Assembly (NCBI GenBank): GCA_033977485.1
Contig: CM066990.1
Coordinates: 14,884,001 to 14,948,000, forward strand
Reading direction: 5' to 3'
Origin: Hydrangea macrophylla
Lineage: Eukaryota > Streptophyta > Magnoliopsida > Cornales > Hydrangeaceae
Length of the DNA stretch: 64,000 bases
Shown here: positions 12,111 to 24,000 of the stretch, piece by piece
How positions within the stretch are numbered: the first letter of the stretch is position 1
Layout of the letters: the number at the start of each line of letters is the position of its first letter
Notes under the pieces: model-generated
What the model saw: the letters and a program-made list of their open reading frames with translations, nothing else
Told to the model about the DNA's origin: nothing
Databases searched by the model: none
Translations under genes and position numbers: made by a program

Positions 12111-15100
12111 TCTACCGGTACCTGGTGTGTAGATACGAGAGCCACTAATCATATATGCAATTCTTTGCAGGGGTTCCAGGGAACAGACAGCTCTGTGATG
12201 GAGAGATTTATCTATATATGGGAAACGCTACGAGAGTAGCAACAATTGCAATAGGAGATCTACATCTTAGTTTTGGTAGAGATAGGATTTTAATATTAAG
12301 AAATTGCCTTAATGTACCTTCTATTAGAAGGAATTTAGTTTCAGTTTCTAGTTTAGTAAAGAATGGATATTCTGTTAATTTTAATAAAGTAGTAGTTATT
12401 AAAGAAAATAAACGTTCTATTTGTTCTGGTCAATTGGTGGATGATCTTTATATTATAAATCATGTCTCTCTTATACTGCAACTTAATGAATTGAATAACA
12501 CAAATCGTTTGCCATTGAAGAGAAAAGAACCTTCAAGGATGAACCAAACGCATCTTTGGCACTTACACCGTAGTCATATTAATTTGAAAAGGATTCAAAG
12601 ACTACTTCAAAATAGGCCATTATGCTCATTGGAAGTGGAGGCACTTCCAGTCCGTGAATCCTGCTTGGAAGGTAAAATGACCAAGAGGTCGTTCTTGGCC
12701 AAGGGCTATAGAGCAAAAGAATTGGTTCACTCTGATTTGTGTGATCCTATAACTGTCCAAGCAAGAGGGGGATTTGAGTACTTTGTCACTTTCATCGATG
12801 ATTACTCAAGGTATGAGTACATTTATTTGATGCGGTGTAAGTCTGAATGTTTTGAGAAATTCAAAGACTTTAAGGCTGAAACGGAGAAGCGTCTAGGTAA
12901 ATATATCAAGACACTACGATCTAATCGTGGTGGATAGTACCTCTTGGGAGAGTTTAGGGAATACTTATTGGAGCAAGGGATTACATCCCAGTTGTCTTCA
13001 CCCCGTATGCCTCAGCAAAACGGTGTAGCAGAAAGAAGGAATAGGACTCTCATGGACATGGTAATATCTATGATGAGTTATTCGGATTTACCAATTTTCT
13101 TTTGGGGACACGCATTAGAGATAGCTGCATACATTCTAAACTTGGTACCATCTAAGTCAGTGCCTACTACTCCCACAGAATTGTGGACTAGGCGAAAGCC
13201 TAGTCTGCGGCATGTTCGGATCTAGGGTAGTTTAGCACATATGCTGAAAGGGAACGCAGAAAAGTTGGAATAAAGAATAGAAGTATGTTTCTTTATTAGG
13301 TATCCAAGAGGAACTAAAGGTGGTATGTTTTATAGTCCTAAGGATCAGAAGGTTATTGTTAGCACCAATGCCACATTCTTAGAAGAGGACTATGTTATGA
13401 ACCACAAGCCCAGAAGCCATATTATTCTAGAGGAAATAAGAGGAGAGACACCAACACATACTTCTTCGATACCATTGGTACGAGAAGAAACATCACAAGA
13501 TAGAGTTATCGATATTCCATTATCACGTCCTAGTAGGAGGATTATCGAAACTCGTGTAGATTCTGAACCAACCATTAACATGCAGGTTCCTGAACTAGTA
13601 TAGCATGCAGATAATAGTGTATTAGGTTCAGAATCTTCACAACGAAATATTAGTGATACATAGACATGGGTTGTGCCTCGTCGTAGTGGGAGGGTTATTA
13701 TTCAACCTGATCGGTATATGTTCTGGGGAAAGTCTTATGACCGGGTCCCTGATGAACAAGGTACCGATCCCTATAATGAAGCACTCCAAGATAAAGATGC
13801 AGATCTTTGGCAAAAGGCTATGAAGTCTGAAATGGAGTCCATGTACTCCAATCAAGTCTGGGATCTTGTAGAACAACCCAATGAAATAAAACCCATTGGA
13901 TGTAAGTGGATATATAAGAAAAAGAGAGGTGCAGACGGTAAGGTGGAAACCTTTAATGAAAGGCTTGTTGCGAAAGGGTTCACTCAAAAAGAGGGAATCG
14001 ATTATGAGGAAACCTTTTCGCCGGTGACCATGCTAAAGTCTATCTAGATTCTCTTATCCATTGTTGCATATTTCGGTTATGAAATTTGGCAAATATATGT
14101 CAAGACAGCATTTCTTAATGGGAATCTTAACGAGTGCATCTATATGATGTAACCAGACGGGTTCATTGCGAAGGGCCAAGAACACATGTTGTGGAAGCTT
14201 AAGAAGTCCATTTATGGACTTAAGCAGGCATATAGGTATTGGAATATCTAGTTTGATCAAGCAATCAAGTCGTTTGGTTTTAATCAATGTACGGATGAAT
14301 CTTGTGTGTACAAGAAACACGATAGAAGCGTGGTGGTGTTCTTAGTACTATATGTGGATGATATCTTGCTAATCGGAAATGATGTAGGGGTATTATCTTC
14401 TGTAAGGGTATAGTTGTCTAGTCAATTTGATATGAAGGACTTGGGTGAAGCCGGTCACATCCTAGGGATCAAGCTTATGCGAGATCGCAAGAATAAGATG
14501 CTGGGCTTGCCACAAGGCACTTATATCAACAATATTCTTGCAAGGTTTAGCATACAAGATTCTAAGAAGGGATTCCTTCCCTTCAGACATGGAATTACTC
14601 TATCTAAGGATCAGTGTCCTAAGACACCTGGTGAGATAGAGAAGATAAAGGCAGTTCCTTATGCCTCGGCAATAGGAAGCATAATGTATGCTATGCTATG
14701 TACTGGAACTGACATCTGCTTTGCTGTTGGCATGGTTAGTAGATTTTAATCTAATCCAGGGCAAGAACATTGGACTGAGGTAAAAAATATTCTCAAGTAC
14801 TTGAAAAGGACTCGAGACTATATGTTAGTTTACCAAGCAGATAGTCTTGTACCCATTGGGTACACAGATTCTAATTTCATGTCAGATAGGGATTCTAGAA
14901 AGTCTACCTCAGGATATGTGTTTACCCTAGGAGGTGGAGCCATTAGTTGGAAGAGTACCAAGCAGTCGTGTATTACTAATTCCACCATAGAAGCCGAGTA
15001 TGTGGCTGCTTCGAAAGCCGCTAAGGAGTCCGTTTGGCTCAGAAACTTCCTTATAGATCTAAGAGTAGTACCTACAGTACAATCGACTATTACCCTTTAT

Positions 15101-15343
15101 TGCGATAATAGCATAGAAGTTGCTAACTCAAAGGAACCTAGGGCACATAAGAAGGGAAAACACATTGAGCGTAAGTACCACCTGATACGTGAGATCATGC
15201 AAAGAGGTGATGTTGAAGTGACCAAGATAGCATCAGCAAATAACCAGGCAGATCCTTTCACCAAGAGCTTACCGGCCAAGACTTTTGATAATCATGTAGA
15301 AGGGATAGGAGTGAGGTGTGTCGCATCATGGCTTTGGGTCTAA
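12111..15343 (+). pseudogene. pol: Copia-B pol: PR, INT, RT, RNase H (broken)
   Basis: Protease, integrase, RT and RNase H in copia order. The protease site that is DSGATNHIC in Copia-A reads DTRATNHIC here, so the catalytic Gly is lost. In integrase the second catalytic Asp is replaced (RSNRGG instead of RSDRGG) and a stop follows at 12935-12937. RT keeps YVDDILLIGND near 14350. RNase H keeps EAEYVAASKAAKE, and the end is LPAKTFDNH with a TAA at 15341-15343. Further stops are at about 13225, 13603, 13663, 14047, 14149, 14250, 14413 and 14749, with a frameshift near 12155-12180. Heavily decayed. Confidence 0.9.
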
Positions 15344-15352
15344 GTGGGAGAA

Positions 15353-16668
15353 TGTCAGGCATGTACACTAAAAGCCATGCTTTATGTAGTTGATTCATTA
15401 TTCATTTAATGCAATCCGTTCATCCATTTTTATGAGAATCTGTGTGGGTAATATTTGTATTATATTGTTTATTTAATATTATGCATGTGTGTCTTTGATT
15501 CTACATAGTAGCTGGTTTGGTGTGTAGAGTTCGACTTACACACAGAAGATCAGACCATCGGATCTTGTAGAATGTAAGATTTTGGTTTACAGTCTTAGAT
15601 GGATTGGACACACCATCGGTAGGACTACAGCATGGTATTGCAGTAGGTTTGTCTTGACTGCGAGAAATGGTATAGTTTCAACTCACCATGCTGGTACACT
15701 TTGTGTATTAAACGGGACCGACTTGTGATAATTATCTTTATATTGACTTATAAGATAATTAATACCTCATGACTATTATGAGTGCTTATGCTCTAAATCC
15801 TAAGTTAATTTATAGACACGTACATTTGATATTTACACTTGGATCCCTAAATGGATGAGATCCTTAAATGGGTCAATATCTCATTGGATTGGGTGACAAT
15901 ATTAATTGTGTGGTGGATATTAATTAATGATGGAATCCATATCTCAATTTTGGGATTAATGATATCCCCTTGAGAAAGCTTATATGTTCTGATTATGTCA
16001 AACCCTACAGGTGGATTTTGTATCCAACATATCAGATAAGTTAAGCAGAGGATCTCAAGGAATTTTAAGAGATTAATTAAATATGATTATCAGTAATTAT
16101 ATTTAATTAATGGATATTTGTAATCTTAACATGGGGAGATAATAAGCATTTAATAACATGGAGCTCGAAATATATTTTTGAGATAAGGGTAGGAGTACAA
16201 TTATAATTCTTTAGTGGTATGAATTATAATTTATGGAAATAGGAATCTGATTCAGTTCGAATTAGGGTTTCCTAATTCCAAAAGGAAGCCTATTCCTTAT
16301 TGACTTCTTATGGTCCCTTTCGTAGCCTATATATATGCTGCTTTGGCTCTCTCCTCAGTTTGTTTTTTTCCATCAAGAGTATTATAACTCAGAATAGAAA
16401 AGAGAGCGTAAAAAGAGAGAGCAGAAACATAAAGGATTTCGAAGGAGCCCACACTCAGTTCAATATTCTGGCAGCAAAGGAATACGGTAGAAGATCATGA
16501 GCTGTTATCGAGCCCGTGTTCTCGATTCGTCTACTACAACAATCCGTTTTAGCAGTTTAAGGTAACCCTAGTTCTGCCCTTGTAGGGTTATTGTAGTTTT
16601 CACATAATTTTTTGCATTACCAACTTATATACGCTGTCAATGGATTCTGGGAATGCAGTTTCCTAACA
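15353..16668 (+). repeat. Copia-B 3' LTR
   Basis: Begins TGTCAGGCATGTACAC directly after the polypurine tract AAGTGGGAGAA (15342-15352) and ends TTTCCTAACA. It matches the 5' LTR across its length with scattered substitutions. TATA box at 16328-16336. Confidence 0.93.
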
Positions 16669-16963
16669 ATATCTGTTGTACTTCTTTTAATTATTGTTAT
16701 AGGCCTCAGGCTCCAAGTCCGCTGCTATAATAGATTTAGTAGACATTTTATAATTGGTAATTGGGCATAGGTTGCTTCCAAAGCTTTTATATTTCCACTG
16801 TAGCCTCTGATCATGTTAATAAGATATGTTTTATGTATAGCATCCTCCCTATCATTGTAGTTGTTGGTTTGTGTAGATGACAATGCGGTTATTCACCAGT
16901 CACGAACCTACGGGACCAAAAAGGAACTTGTTTTCTCTATTTTTACTTCTCCGGGGCGTGATA
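16669..16963 (+). repeat. T1 5' LTR, right part
   Basis: Continues the T1 LTR after Copia-B, beginning with the second copy of ATATC. It aligns with 32858-33146 and ends CCGGGGCGTGATA where the 3' LTR ends CCGGGGCGTGACA. Confidence 0.9.
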
Positions 16964-17672
16964 GGATTTTTGGTATCCGAGCCTAGGTTTTAGTTGTTAA
17001 CCACTTGTCTTTTGTGATTAGAACACAAGTTCTAAATTAATGTCGATAGCATGAGGATTAGCTCAGATGAGAAAGAGTTGTTATCTTGTCACTTAGATGA
17101 GAAGTTAGATGAATCCATCTGAGGGTGTTTCATTGGAAGGTTGTAACTGCTGGAGCTGATAAGAAATCCTTAGAGATATTGATAGTTGAGTTCACGGAAA
17201 ACAAGGCATTGAGAGTTAGTTATGGGTATAGGGATCATAAGTGTAGAGCGTTGTTGGATTTTAGACATTAACAAATTCCTGAGCGATCTCGAAACAGCCG
17301 GCATTACCTAGATATAGAACGAGGTTATGGATAAGATTATCCTGTTACCTTGAACCACATGTTAGTTGATATCACATGTTAGTTGAGCAGTACTCGTAGT
17401 CTAAAGCATGAGAATAGAAATAGAATGCTTAAGATTTGATGTTACGCTTAGTTTCGTGACCTTTGCCTTGAGTGTAGATACATTTGAGAATACCTGGTAG
17501 GTAGACTGACCTCTAGGGTTATTTTATTATATTACTATTGCTTGATTTGATCGTAATATATAGTGGTATTGTATATTTACCACATGTTCTTGATTGAGTT
17601 TAAGATAGAATGCGTCTGACCGAATAGTTTTTCATTTGTAGGTAGCGACACTGAACACTACCAGCACTCGTT
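16964..17672 (+). other. T1 primer binding site and leader
   Basis: PBS TGGTATCCGAGCC at 16971-16983 (initiator tRNA-Met type, one base off the canonical TGGTATCAGAGCC). About 0.7 kb of non-coding leader follows. It ends with TTTTTCATTTGTAG, which resembles a splice acceptor, 31 bp before the gag ATG. Unlike T3 and T4, no acidic ORF is recognisable here. Confidence 0.8.
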
Positions 17673-18707
17673 ATGGTTAGAATAACTCGAGGAAACCTAG
17701 GCCAGCTGAATGGAGTACCTCCTCAGATAGATCCAATAGGAGTGTTCAGAGTTTTCATTCATCGCATGGAACATATTATCAATCGTGCTGATTGTGTCAT
17801 TGGCAATGAAGCACCAGTACATCTAACGAGAGTCAAGCTGCTAACAGAATTTTGTGCTCTTTAACCACAAACCTTTACCGGATTAACGGGAGCATGGCAA
17901 GCTGATGAATGGATTCGCCAGGTAGAATTGATATTTAAGACACTTGAATGTACTGACACTGAGAAAAGACATTTTGCCGTATTTCAACTGACGTTCCCAG
18001 CAACAGATTGGTGGGATGCAGTAAAAGCTATGATAGGTGAAGAAGCTGTAGGGAGAATGACTTAGGAATCATTCAAGACCCGATTTCTAGAAAAGTACTT
18101 CCCAAAATCTAAGAAAAACAAAAGGGAAATTGATTTCATACAATTAATCCAAGGTAGTTTTGCAGTGCCAGAATATACAACTCAATTCGAGAGACTATCA
18201 CGATTTGCACAGCATATGATCGATACCCCAAGAAGAAAGATCAAAAGATATCATCAGGGACTAGTTCCACATATCCGTCATATGACTATAGAACATTTAG
18301 ATCAATCTTTCAAAGCTCTGGTAGAAATGGCATCAAAATTGGAAGACGACACTCAGATTAGTGAAGGGCAACGATCTGATCTAGCATTTCCAGAGTACGA
18401 TCAGTTTCTCCTAACTGATCAGAGAGGAAGGGACAGTCAGGTTGTGTTGGCAGCTAACCAAGTTAAACAAGAAAACACAAAGAGAAGTTACATAGGCAAC
18501 TGCCAGAAGCGTAAGAGATTGGGAGATGACAAGAAAGAATCCAAACCAGTGGCGACTCCAACACAGTACAGAGAACGAAATATCTGCTACAATTGTGGAA
18601 TACCAAGACACCATTCCCTAGAATGCAGAGCATCGAGGAAATCTAATAGACGAGGAATACGATGCTTCTACTGCGATAAAGTTGGTCATGTCCGTAAGTT
18701 TTGTCCA
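17673..18707 (+). pseudogene. gag: T1 gag (broken, interrupted by T3)
   Basis: Tekay-type Gag. It starts MVRITRGNLGQLNG at 17673 and aligns with the T3 and T4 gag proteins, including EYTTQFERLSRFAQHMIDT. It ends in two zinc-knuckle-like motifs, CYNCGIPRHHSLEC and CFYCDKVGHVRKFC. Two in-frame stops are present (TAA at 17862-17864 and TAG near 18062); otherwise a single frame runs through. T3 is inserted right after the second knuckle. Past T3, at 29335-29370, the frame goes on for 11 codons to a TAA. Confidence 0.88.
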
Positions 18708-19995
18708 TGTCACGCCCCGGAATAGCATAAATAGAGAAAAATAAATTTCCTTTATGGGTCCATAAGGAATGACAGGTGAAAGTCACTAATAATCCACACC
18801 AAGCAGTACTAGTCCGAACCAAAACAGCATATAAACAACTGAAGATAAAAATCACCGTACTATCTATTACAAAACATCAGAGTGTGGTCCACAGGATCAC
18901 AACAGGTCTGAAGACAACAAATGCCCAAGTACCCATTAACTAAAGGTTCAACAGAACAACCGAAGTGTAATTTAACTATAACATCTTCAGTCTTCAACTG
19001 GCATAAGGATAATCCTCCCTGGCGTAACCATCATCGGTGGGGCCTTCCTCTGGATAACACTCATCAGTGTACTGGTCATTACCTGCAAAATAAGGGGCAG
19101 GATATTCTGGACGGGGAAAGTCCAGGCAATAAAAGGCCGTCAGCTTACTGAGAGCTGAGTGAGCATAAACTAACGAGGTACCAGTTATCTGAAATAAACA
19201 CAAGCTTATGAAGATACGAGTTAACATCTTATTATATCCATATCTTGTTCCTTTATTCATTCTTGTAAACCGACCCTTATCGTCTTGTTACTCAAATAGC
19301 GAACTCAACATACTCAGATGTCATGAACAGACTCAATCGTTTAACTCTAGGGATACACCCTTATTCTGTCCATCGCTTTTAAGAGCAATATATCCTGCTC
19401 ACCGCATGTCATGGACTCTACGTCAGTCTGTCCCCAGCTTTTAAGAACAATGATCCTGTTCACCGCATTAGAGGGATATAACATTTCGAACAAGGCATAT
19501 CAATCTATTGCCACGACTCAACGTCATCTACTAGTGATCCCAGCTCACCGCTTTTAAAAACAATGGTCCTATTCACCGCTTTTAAGAGCATCTCATAGAT
19601 CATCCAGTCTATCTTAGGACTATTTGGTCCAGCTCACTGCTTTTAAGAACCATGTATCCGGTTCACCGCTTTTCAGAGCATATCATGACCAATCGTCCAT
19701 CCACGTACCATTCCCAGAACATACCAAACCTACTTACGTTCCATTCTAACATCGACACATGACAATTCCCAATATGGCCTGACTACTCGGATTAAAAGGA
19801 AACGGATATCAAATTTATATCAGAACAACACGTCACCCACGTCTTCATATTACTTTTTATTCATTATCCATAAATCTTTGGTGTCACATTACTCCTGTCT
19901 ACCCCTATAGTCGCATAATGGAAATTCCGAATCAAAAATTGAACAACTAAACCTTATATAATAACAGGCAAAGGAAAACAATGTTCTGATCATGC

Positions 19996-20152
19996 CAATC
20001 GATTGGAACAGAGGTTCAATCGATTGGGACAAAAAGTTATACCAATCGATTGAGAAACATGGCAATCGATTGATATGTCAATCGATTGGAATCATATCCA
20101 ATCGATGGAGAAACGACTGATGTCAATCGATTGAGATTATGTCAATCGCTTG
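19996..20152 (-). promoter_or_regulatory. CAATCGATTG array downstream of TATA (T3 3' LTR)
   Basis: Six exact copies of the 10-bp palindrome plus two one-base variants in 157 bp, roughly one every 20 bp. In element direction it lies about 420-570 bp after the TATA box, so it would be in the transcript. Confidence 0.75.
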
Positions 20153-20443
20153 ATACTACGTCTTCTCCAGCAGATTGTAAAAACATCATATTTAAACGTA
20201 GAAATCATACTCTTATCACATCTAAAGGTCATAACAACTTGTAAATACATCAAATAAAGTGACCAAGTGAGTTAGGACTCACTTAGGGTGCGTTTGGCTG
20301 GGTGTGGGCTTTTAAAACTTCCAAAAGCTTCTTTCTCTCCTTCTTGCTCTTCTCTTTCTGCCCAGCTCTCTCTCTCTGTCTCTCCTTCTTCTTCCTCTCT
20401 TCTTCTTGTCCTTCCCTTCGTCTTCTTCCAGCTGCCAAGGCAA

Positions 20444-20500
20444 TGTGTGTGTGTGTATGTGTATAGATATAGATATATAGATAGATATATGTATGTATAT
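20444..20500. repeat. (GT)n and (GATA)n microsatellite in the T3 LTR
   Basis: TGTGTGTGTG followed by TATAGATA/GATATA steps. The copy in the other LTR is at about 28784-28843 and differs slightly in repeat number. CT/GA-rich DNA flanks it. Confidence 0.8.
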
Positions 20501-20566
20501 ATCTCACAAGAGGTGTGCCTCTCTCTCTCAAGCTGCCAAAGTGACCCAAGGCCACAAATGAACGAG

Positions 20567-20574
20567 TATATATA
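20567..20574 (-). promoter_or_regulatory. TATA box of T3 3' LTR
   Basis: TATATATA, in element direction CCCTATATATACTCG, repeated in the 5' LTR at 28909-28916. It sits between the two palindrome arrays. Confidence 0.7.
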
Positions 20575-20636
20575 GGGGTTAAGAGTGCCACACGTTTAAA
20601 GCTGAAGGAAAGAAGAAAATATTTCTCAGCTTATGT

Positions 20637-20895
20637 CAATCGATTGGGACACCAGTCAATCGATTGGAAACAGATATTTGTAGTTAATCGATTGGGAACA
20701 ATGTCAATCGATTGGGATGAATAGCAATCGATTAGAATGTTGACACGTATTCAATTTTAGTCGGTAAAATGGCAATCGATTGGGAATACTTATCAATCGA
20801 TTGGTATCTGAAAAGTGTCAATCAATTGGGAAAACTTATCAATCGATTGGTATCTAAAAAGTGTCAATCGATTGGGAAAACTTATCAATCGATTG
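20637..20895 (-). promoter_or_regulatory. CAATCGATTG array upstream of TATA (T3 3' LTR)
   Basis: Eight exact copies plus three one-base variants in about 260 bp. Part of it is a tandem of about 48-bp units, each with two palindromes. In element direction it lies 60-330 bp upstream of the TATA box, within U3. Confidence 0.75.
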
Positions 20896-21039
20896 GTATC
20901 AAAATTCACCAAAAGGAAGAGAAAGTTTATACGAGTATAGAAATGAAATACCAGTCTTATTAATATACCAAAATACAGGGTATTACATCATCCACCACTC
21001 AACAAAAGATTTCGTCCTCGAAATCAAAGGCAACAAGAT

Positions 21040-24000
21040 TTAAAACAAAAACGAAAACTTCTCGCGCATCTCTGACTCTAGCTCCCACGAAGCTTCTCTT
21101 TCATCATGATGCTTCCACTGAATCTTTACTAACGGAATCTCTTTGTTCCTGAGTTTCTTGATTCCTCGATCTAGAATGCGAACAGGTCCTTCATTGAATG
21201 TAGCGTTACTGTGGACTTCAATGTCTTCAAAGTTGATCTCGTGCGCTGGGTTGTGAACGCATTTCCTCAGCATACTGATGTGAAAAACGTTGTGCACTCC
21301 TGACATCTTTGGCGGCAACGCAAGGCGATAAGCAACCTTCCCAACACGCTCCAGAATCTCGAATGGTCCGATGAAACGTGGCGATAACTTGCCCCTTTTC
21401 TGACCAGATCTAACGATTCCTCGAACAGGTGAAACCTTGAGTAATACGTGATCTCCAATGGCAAACTCCAAGTCTTTGCGTCGCTTGTCAGCATAACTCT
21501 TGTATCTGGTCTGGGCTGTCTTCATCTTCTCACGTACGACTTGAATCTTTTCACTGGTTTCCCGTACCATTTCTGGCCCAAGAAGTTGACTATCTCTGAC
21601 TTCGGTCCAACACAGCGGCGATCGGCAAGGTCTTCTGTACAAAGCTTCAAATGGCGCCATATCTATACTCGAATGATAACTATTATTATAGGCGAACTCA
21701 ATCAGAGGTAAGTGCATCTCCCAAGAACTCTCAAAATCAATGACACAAGCTCGTAACATATCTTCCATCACTTGATTAATTCTTTCAGTCTGTCCATCTG
21801 TCTGTGGATGAAAAGCTGAACTCAAGTTCAGTGTCGTTCCCATCGCTGTCTGGAGACTCTTCCAAAATTCTGCAGTAAAGCGCGAATCTCGGTCTCACAC
21901 AATAGATACAAGCACTCCATGTAATCATACAACGTGTTGTAGATACATTCGGCTCAAACGTTCTACTGAGTACGTCATGCTATAGGCAATAAAATGTGCC
22001 GTCTTAGTAAGTTAATCCACAATTACCCATATAGCATCGTGATTCTGCTGTGACTTCGGCAATCCTACCACGAAATCCATGGTTATGTGTTCCCATTTCC
22101 ATTGAGGAATAGGTAACGGCTGTAGAAGTCTAGGTGGTTTCTGATGTTCTGCCTTTACTTGTTTACAATAAGACACTGAGCTACATACTCTGCCACATCT
22201 CTCTTCATTCCTTCCCACCAAAAATTTCTCTTCAGATCCTTGTACATCTTTGTACTTCCAGGATGAATAGTCACTCGGGACTTATGTGCTTCATCCAATA
22301 TTTCTTTTCGGAGATTTTCTTCATCAGGTACATAGAGTCTACCCTTACATCGTAAAGCTCTGTCTGTACTAATACTCCAGACTTCTGGTTTCTTGGCTGA
22401 CATCTTGGCGAACCATAACTTTAAATCCTCTGCTGTCTGTTGAGCCTTTATGATACGACTGATCAAAGTCGGTTGTACCATAAGACATCCAAAATGTTGT
22501 CCTTTCATTGGTTCCACTGGCTGAAGATCGAATTCATCAATTTCTTCTAATGCTCTCCATTCTCTAATTAGAAATGCAGCGATCACTAGCCGAGGTTTAC
22601 GACTCAAAGCATCTGCTATGACATTTGCTTTACCGGGATGGTATTGCAAAGAAAAGTCATAGTCCTTGAGTAACTTCATCCATCTCCGCTGTCGCATGTT
22701 CAACTCCTTTTGAGAGAACAAATACTTCAGACTCTTATGATCGGAAAACAGATCAAACTTTTCTCCGTAGAGATAGTGTCTCCAAATTTTCAATGCAAAC
22801 ACTATTGCTGCTAATTCCAGATCATGCGTAGGATAATTTTTTTCATGTTCCTTCAATTGTCTTGATCCATATGCGATAACATTTCCATCTTGCATCAGCA
22901 CACACCCGAGTCCTTGGTACGATGCATCACTGTAGATCACATACTTTTCTCCACTCTTAGGTAATGCGAGTACTGGTGCAGAAGTCAATCTTTCTTTTAA
23001 CTCCTGAAATGCACCCTCATGCTTGTCTGTCCATTCGTACTTCGTCTCCTTCCTTGTTAAATTCGTCAATGGTCCTGCTAGCTTGGAGAACCCTTCTACG
23101 AATCTTCTGTAATATCCTGCTAAACCCAGAAAACTTCTGACTTCGGTCGCATTCGTCGGTCTGTTCCAGCTTAAGACTGCATCAATCTTAGACGAGTCTA
23201 CCGAAATACCTTCCTGAGATATAACATGTCCCAAGAATTTGACTTCCTGTAGCCAAAACTCACACTTGCTGAACTTTGCATACAACTTGCTATCTCGAAG
23301 TGTCTGCAAGGCAACCTGTAAATGCTCCTTGTGATCCTCTTCTGTCTTTGAGTAGATCAGTATATCATCAATGAACACTATAATGAATTTATCCAGATAT
23401 AGTCTGAATACTCTGTTCATCAAGTCCATAAATACTGCTGGCGCATTCGTCAATCCAAAAGGCATAACTATAAACTCGTAATGCCCGTATCTCGTCCTGA
23501 AAGCAGTCTTCGATACATCCTCTGGTCGAACTAACAGTTGGTGATATCCAGAACGCAGATCGATCTTGGAAAAGATCCTAGATCCTTGTAACTGGTCGAA
23601 TAGATCATCTGTCCGTGGTAGTGGATATTTATTCTTAATCGTAACTTTATTCAACTCCCTGTAGTCCATACAGAGTCGAAGTGTTCCTTCCTTCTTCTTT
23701 ACAAATATAACTGGTGCTCCCCAAGGTGACGTACTTGGACGAACAAATCCTAAATCTTCAAGCTCTTGAACTTGCTTCTTCAGTTCCAACATCTCAGTTG
23801 GTGCCATCTTGTATGGAGTCTTAGAAATAGGCAATGTACCAGGTACTAATTCCATACAAAAGTCTATTTCTCTTTTCGGTGGAAGTCCTTTAATATTCTG
23901 AAATATATCCAGAAAATCCTGTACGGTAGGAATTTGATCCATCGTAAGCTCCGTACTCGTATCCCCAATTGTAGCCAAACAACTGGTAAGAAACATATCG

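Larger units (their letters stand above)
8400..16668 (+). mobile_element. Copia-B element (Ty1/copia), full length
   Basis: Complete 8269-bp Ty1/copia element with two LTRs of about 1316 bp, PBS, long leader, gag, pol and polypurine tract. It is flanked by the perfect 5-bp target duplication ATATC (8395-8399 and 16669-16673). Removing it plus one duplication gives the sequence present in the intact T1 3' LTR near 32863, which proves the insertion site. It is related to Copia-A (gag, PR, INT and RT align) but the LTRs are unrelated in sequence. Coding parts carry many stops. Confidence 0.95.
18708..20987 (-). repeat. T3 3' LTR
   Basis: 2280 bp. In element direction it begins TGTAATACCCTG and ends CCGGGGCGTGACA. 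It holds two CAATCGATTG arrays, a TATA box, a (GT)n/GATA microsatellite with CT-rich DNA (about 20330-20530), and many copies of a CACCGCTTTTAAGAACA-like motif (about 19370-19685). Confidence 0.95.

Noticed and set aside
19208..19444. Paired small ORFs in both T3 LTRs (also 18921-19151, 27264-27494, 27551-27787)
   Set aside because: Repeated only because the LTRs are near copies. They run against the element direction, have no start context or homology, and similar ones are not kept in T4.
20283..20591. Lys/Glu/Arg-rich and Tyr/Ile/Thr-rich ORFs in LTRs (also 28625-28933, 30935-31261, 42008-42418, 48420-48668, 56533-56829)
   Set aside because: Products of CT/GA and TA/CA microsatellites; low complexity, no conservation beyond the repeats.
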